Shown one piece after another: positions 61,265 through 64,000 of a stretch of DNA of 64,000 bases. The stretch comes from Devosia sp. (GTDB lineage: Bacteria; Pseudomonadota; Alphaproteobacteria; Rhizobiales; Devosiaceae), in the NCBI GenBank assembly GCA_015234425.1, contig JADGNE010000030.1, positions 1-64,000 of the forward strand. The letters are read 5' to 3'. The position numbers and the translations under genes are program-made. Position 1 is the first letter of the stretch. The number at the start of each line of letters is the position of its first letter. The notes beneath the pieces are model-generated. The model had not been told where the DNA came from and ran no database searches. It saw nothing but the letters and a program-made list of their open reading frames with translations.

Positions 61265-61410
61265 AGGGGAAGGCCCCCTCACCCGGCCCCAAAGAGGGGC
61301 CGACCTCTCCCCCAAAGGGAGAGGTGTCGCCAGACCCGTCAATGTGCCCTCTTCACCTCTCCCTTAGGGGGAGAGGTCGGCGCGAAGCGCCGGGTGAGGG
61401 GGCCTTTCTT
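61265..61410. repeat. Dispersed GC-rich palindromic repeat, copy 4
   Basis: Outer arms AAGGCCCCCTCACCCGGC (61270-61287) and its exact reverse complement (61389-61406) form an 18-bp stem around inner CTCTCCC/GGGAGAG units. It lies inside the operon between the Gfo/Idh and DUF993 genes, so it may stabilise or cut mRNA. Confidence 0.85.
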
Positions 61411-61419
61411 GGAGGCACC

Positions 61420-62589
61420 ATGCCGACCATCAATCTGCCCAATCCGGATCGTTCGATCACGCCTTATGCACTGACAGGCAATCCGATCCCTTTCGTCAAA
61501 TTCAAGGCGCGTGATTTCTCGCGTGTCGCCTATGCGGCGGCCCATGTGGTGGCTGATCCGCTGGCGATCCACGATCCCTGGCTGACGCCCGCGATCGACT
61601 GGGAGACGACGCTGAAATTCCGCCATCGGCTGTGGGATCTGGGGCTTGGCGTTGCAGAGGCCATGGATACAGCCCAGCGCGGCATGGGCCTGACCTGGAC
61701 CGAGGCCAAGGAGCTGATCCGCCGTTCGCAGGCGGAAGCCCGAACGCGGGACGATGCGCTGATCGCCTATGGTGCCGGCACCGACCATCTGGCGCCGGGA
61801 CCGGACGTCACCATCGACGACATCATCCGCGCCTATGACGAGCAGGTCGGTTTTGTGGAAGGCGAGGGCGGTCGGGTTATTCTGATGGCGAGCCGCGCGC
61901 TGGCAGCTGCCGCCAAATCGCCGGATGATTACGCGCGGGTCTACGGCCATGTGCTGTCCAACGTAAAACAGCCGGTGATCCTTCACTGGCTGGGCGAAAT
62001 GTTCGATCCGGCGCTGCAGGGCTATTGGGGCAATATCGATCATGACGCGGCCATGGATGTGTGCCTAGACGTCATCGCCGCCTATGCCGACAAGGTCGAC
62101 GGCATCAAGATTTCCCTGCTTTCGGCGGAAAAGGAAATTTCGATGCGCCGGCGTCTGCCGGCCAATGTGAAGATGTATACCGGCGATGATTTCAACTACG
62201 CCGAGCTGATCGCCGGCGATGAGCAGGGTTTCTCGCACGCGCTGCTGGGCATTTTCGACGCCATTGCGCCGGCGGCCTCGGCGGGTCTGGCCGCGCTTGG
62301 ACGCGGCAACAATAATGAGTTCTTCGACATTCTGGAGCCGACCGTGCCGCTGAGCCGGCATATCTTTGCCGCGCCCACACGGTTCTACAAGACCGGGGTG
62401 GTGTTCCTCGCCTATCTCAACGGGCTGCAGGATCATTTCCAGATGGTGGGTGGGCAGCAATCGACCCGTTCGGTGCAGCATCTGGCAGAACTCTTCCGCC
62501 TGGCCGACAAGGCACGGGTGCTGGCCGATCCGGAACTGGCGACGGCCCGGATGAAGGCGGTTCTGGCGGTGAACGGGGTAGAGGCATGA
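61420..62589 (+). CDS. DUF993 (dihydrodipicolinate synthase-like) protein
   Basis: The 389-residue protein matches DUF993, related to the DHDPS/NAL aldolase superfamily; KISLLSAEKE (about residues 230) supplies a Lys that could form the Schiff base. Function is not established. GGAGG precedes the ATG; the next gene overlaps its stop by 4 bases. In this operon an aldol cleavage of the oxidised sugar is the natural guess, inference only. Confidence 0.85.
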   Translation: MPTINLPNPDRSITPYALTGNPIPFVKFKARDFSRVAYAAAHVVADPLAIHDPWLTPAIDWETTLKFRHRLWDLGLGVAEAMDTAQRGMGLTWTEAKELIRRSQAEARTRDDALIAYGAGTDHLAPGPDVTIDDIIRAYDEQVGFVEGEGGRVILMASRALAAAAKSPDDYARVYGHVLSNVKQPVILHWLGEMFDPALQGYWGNIDHDAAMDVCLDVIAAYADKVDGIKISLLSAEKEISMRRRLPANVKMYTGDDFNYAELIAGDEQGFSHALLGIFDAIAPAASAGLAALGRGNNNEFFDILEPTVPLSRHIFAAPTRFYKTGVVFLAYLNGLQDHFQMVGGQQSTRSVQHLAELFRLADKARVLADPELATARMKAVLAVNGVEA

Positions 62590-63410
62590 GCGAGCGCGGG
62601 ATTTCCCTCAATCTGGCGACGACACGCCAGCAATGGGGTTTTGCTGAAGCGGTGGATGGGTGCCTGCGGGCCGGGATCACGGCCATCTCGCCCTGGCGCG
62701 ACCAGATTGCCGCCATCGGGCTCAATGAGGCGGCGCGGATCGTGCGCGAGAACAAGCTGCAGGTGACCGGCGTCTGCCGCGGCGGGATGTTCCCGGCAGA
62801 GACTGCCGAAGGCCGTCAGGCGCAGATCGATGATAATCTGCGCGCCATCGACGAAGCCGCTGCGCTCAATGCCGATTGTCTGGTGCTGGTGGTCGGTGGC
62901 TTGCCGGGTTCCTCCAAGGATTTGCCGGGCGCGCGTAAAATGGTGGCGGACGGGATTGCCGCCATGCTGCCGCATGCCAAGGCGTCAGGCGTAAAGATCG
63001 CCATTGAGCCGCTGCACCCAATGTATGCGGCCGACCGCGCCTGCGTGAACACGATCGATCAGGCGCTCGATATCTGCGAGGACCTCGGGGAGACGGTGGG
63101 TGTGGCCATTGACGTCTACCATGTCTGGTGGGACCCCAATCTCGAGCGCGCCATTGATCGGGCCGGGCGGATGAAGCGGATTTTCGCCCACCATATCTGC
63201 GACTGGCTGGTGCCGACAAAGGACATGCTGCTCGATCGCGGCATGATGGGGGACGGCGTCATCGATCTGCTGGCGATCCGCAAGATGATCGAGGACGCAG
63301 GCTTCTTCGGGCCGCAGGAAGTGGAAATCTTTTCCCAGGACAACTGGTGGAAGCGCCCGGGAGATGAAGTTCTGGCGGTGATCAAGGATCGCGTCGCCAC
63401 GGTCTGCTGA
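62586..63410 (+). CDS. Sugar phosphate isomerase/epimerase-type TIM-barrel protein
   Basis: The 274-residue protein belongs to the xylose-isomerase-like TIM-barrel group (AP endonuclease 2 fold). A metal-binding Glu lies in IAIEPLHP (about residues 138-146), Asp/His in VAIDVYHVWWDP (about 172-183) and Glu near PQEVEIFS. Such proteins isomerise or epimerise keto-sugars. It is co-translated with DUF993 and ends before a terminator. Confidence 0.88.
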   Translation: MSERGISLNLATTRQQWGFAEAVDGCLRAGITAISPWRDQIAAIGLNEAARIVRENKLQVTGVCRGGMFPAETAEGRQAQIDDNLRAIDEAAALNADCLVLVVGGLPGSSKDLPGARKMVADGIAAMLPHAKASGVKIAIEPLHPMYAADRACVNTIDQALDICEDLGETVGVAIDVYHVWWDPNLERAIDRAGRMKRIFAHHICDWLVPTKDMLLDRGMMGDGVIDLLAIRKMIEDAGFFGPQEVEIFSQDNWWKRPGDEVLAVIKDRVATVC

Positions 63411-63421
63411 AAGAAGGCAAC

Positions 63422-63454
63422 AAAAAACCCCGGGTCCAGCCCGGGGTTCTTTTT
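63422..63454. terminator. Bidirectional terminator
   Basis: AACCCCGGG and CCCGGGGTT form a 9-bp stem with a 5-base loop, flanked by an A run and TTCTTTTT. It ends both the DUF993 operon and the convergent small secreted protein gene. Confidence 0.9.
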
Positions 63455-63457
63455 AGG

Positions 63458-63853
63458 TCAGACGCGGTTATAGGCCAGCGTCTGGCACAGGATGGCGACG
63501 CGGCAACCCTGGATTTCGATCGTGTCCGGACCGGTCTGGGTCACGGTTGCATCGGCGCTGAGGCCGCCGGCAGTGATAGAGCCCTTCCATTGATTGGGGC
63601 CGGACTGCTGGGCCTGCATGATCTGGGTGCCGACAAAGGCAAGGTTTTCCTCGGTTGCCGATTCGCCCTTGAGCACGTCGAGCGTGCCGCAAAGGTCGGT
63701 GCCGGCCTCGCCGCAAAGGCTGAAGGTAAAGGTCGTGCCGTATTCGTCCATAAAGGTGCCAGCAGGATTTGCTGTGGCTTCCTGGGCCATGATCGGGGCT
63801 GCAAGCCCTGCGCACAGGGCCCCAATGGCAAAGAGATAGCTAGTAGTTCGCAT
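63458..63853 (-). CDS. Small secreted protein, DUF2147-like
   Basis: The 131-residue protein has a Sec signal (residues 1-22, ending APIMAQE) and a short secreted domain with three or more Cys residues (CGEAGTDLCG, GCRVAILC) that could form disulfides, and a motif pattern resembling DUF2147. Start at 63853 is chosen for GGAG 6 bases upstream. Function unknown; it likely acts in the periplasm. Confidence 0.75.
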   Translation of the reverse strand: MRTTSYLFAIGALCAGLAAPIMAQEATANPAGTFMDEYGTTFTFSLCGEAGTDLCGTLDVLKGESATEENLAFVGTQIMQAQQSGPNQWKGSITAGGLSADATVTQTGPDTIEIQGCRVAILCQTLAYNRV

Positions 63854-64000
63854 GGTTTTCTCCACGCGACGACGCCCGCCCAACGCAGTCGCTTTTATCG
63901 TTGTTTACAGGCAGACAACGGGCGGGCACCGCGACGGTTGCACGCAAAGGCGATTGCGATGGGCGGAGAGCGGTCACAGTTTCGTTGGAAAGGGCCGGAA

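Overview
The window is GC-rich (roughly 60% or more), densely coded DNA from an alphaproteobacterium, most likely a Hyphomicrobiales member of the Devosia type. This placement is inferred from the mix of ABC/Tct importers, an ECF11 sigma/ChrR anti-sigma pair, a glgX/treZ operon and dispersed GC-rich palindromic repeats; no rRNA or marker gene is present. I see no tRNA, rRNA, CRISPR array, insertion sequence or prophage.

Region A (about 590-25350) is a catabolic island for an unidentified, probably nitrogen-containing, acid. A 14-bp palindrome (AACTGT-N2-ACAGTT) lies in front of every transcription unit: at 592, 6317, 11869, 15394 and 20384. The cluster encodes one GntR/FCD regulator, the obvious reader of this site. 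The enzymes are an FAD-linked oxidase, a hydantoinase-like amidohydrolase, an isocitrate-lyase/PEP-mutase-type lyase, a double alpha/beta hydrolase, a PaaK-like CoA ligase, an enoyl-CoA hydratase, an amidohydrolase-2 protein lacking its HxH motif, an N-carbamoylsarcosine-amidase-like hydrolase, an aldehyde dehydrogenase, an alcohol dehydrogenase, a metallo-beta-lactamase-fold hydrolase and a serine hydrolase. Two importers serve it: a peptide/opine type (binding protein at 708, permeases and fused ATPase at 15501-19290) and a polyamine type (20436-24196). This is the best candidate for an undescribed system.

Region B (25446-30961) is a minus-strand operon with treZ and glgX, and an isochorismatase-fold hydrolase and a flavin oxidoreductase between them. 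Region C (31164-34138) is a MacAB/Lol-like adaptor-permease-ATPase export system. Region D (34349-39128) is an ECF11 sigma/ChrR stress locus with an amine-oxidase-type flavoprotein, DUF1365 and SDR genes; three promoters share the spacing TGATCC-N16-CGTA. Region E (39203-47465) holds pepT, a Wzz/BY-kinase-like protein with a ruined P-loop, a PadR regulator whose Shine-Dalgarno lies in a perfect hairpin, a large FAD/Fe-S D-lactate-dehydrogenase-like enzyme and a LysR regulator.

Region F (47685-63410) is a sugar/carboxylate region. It has a CUT1 ABC operon with two Gfo/Idh dehydrogenases and an alpha/beta hydrolase, a tctCBA-tetR operon, a TauE-type permease, and a Gfo/Idh-DUF993-TIM-barrel operon. 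A second 14-bp palindrome (TAACC(A/G)-type) lies upstream of the CUT1, tct and Gfo/Idh-DUF993 operons, suggesting one regulon. The window ends with a small secreted protein gene. Four GC-rich palindromic repeats (34156, 43372, 55064, 61265) punctuate regions C to F.
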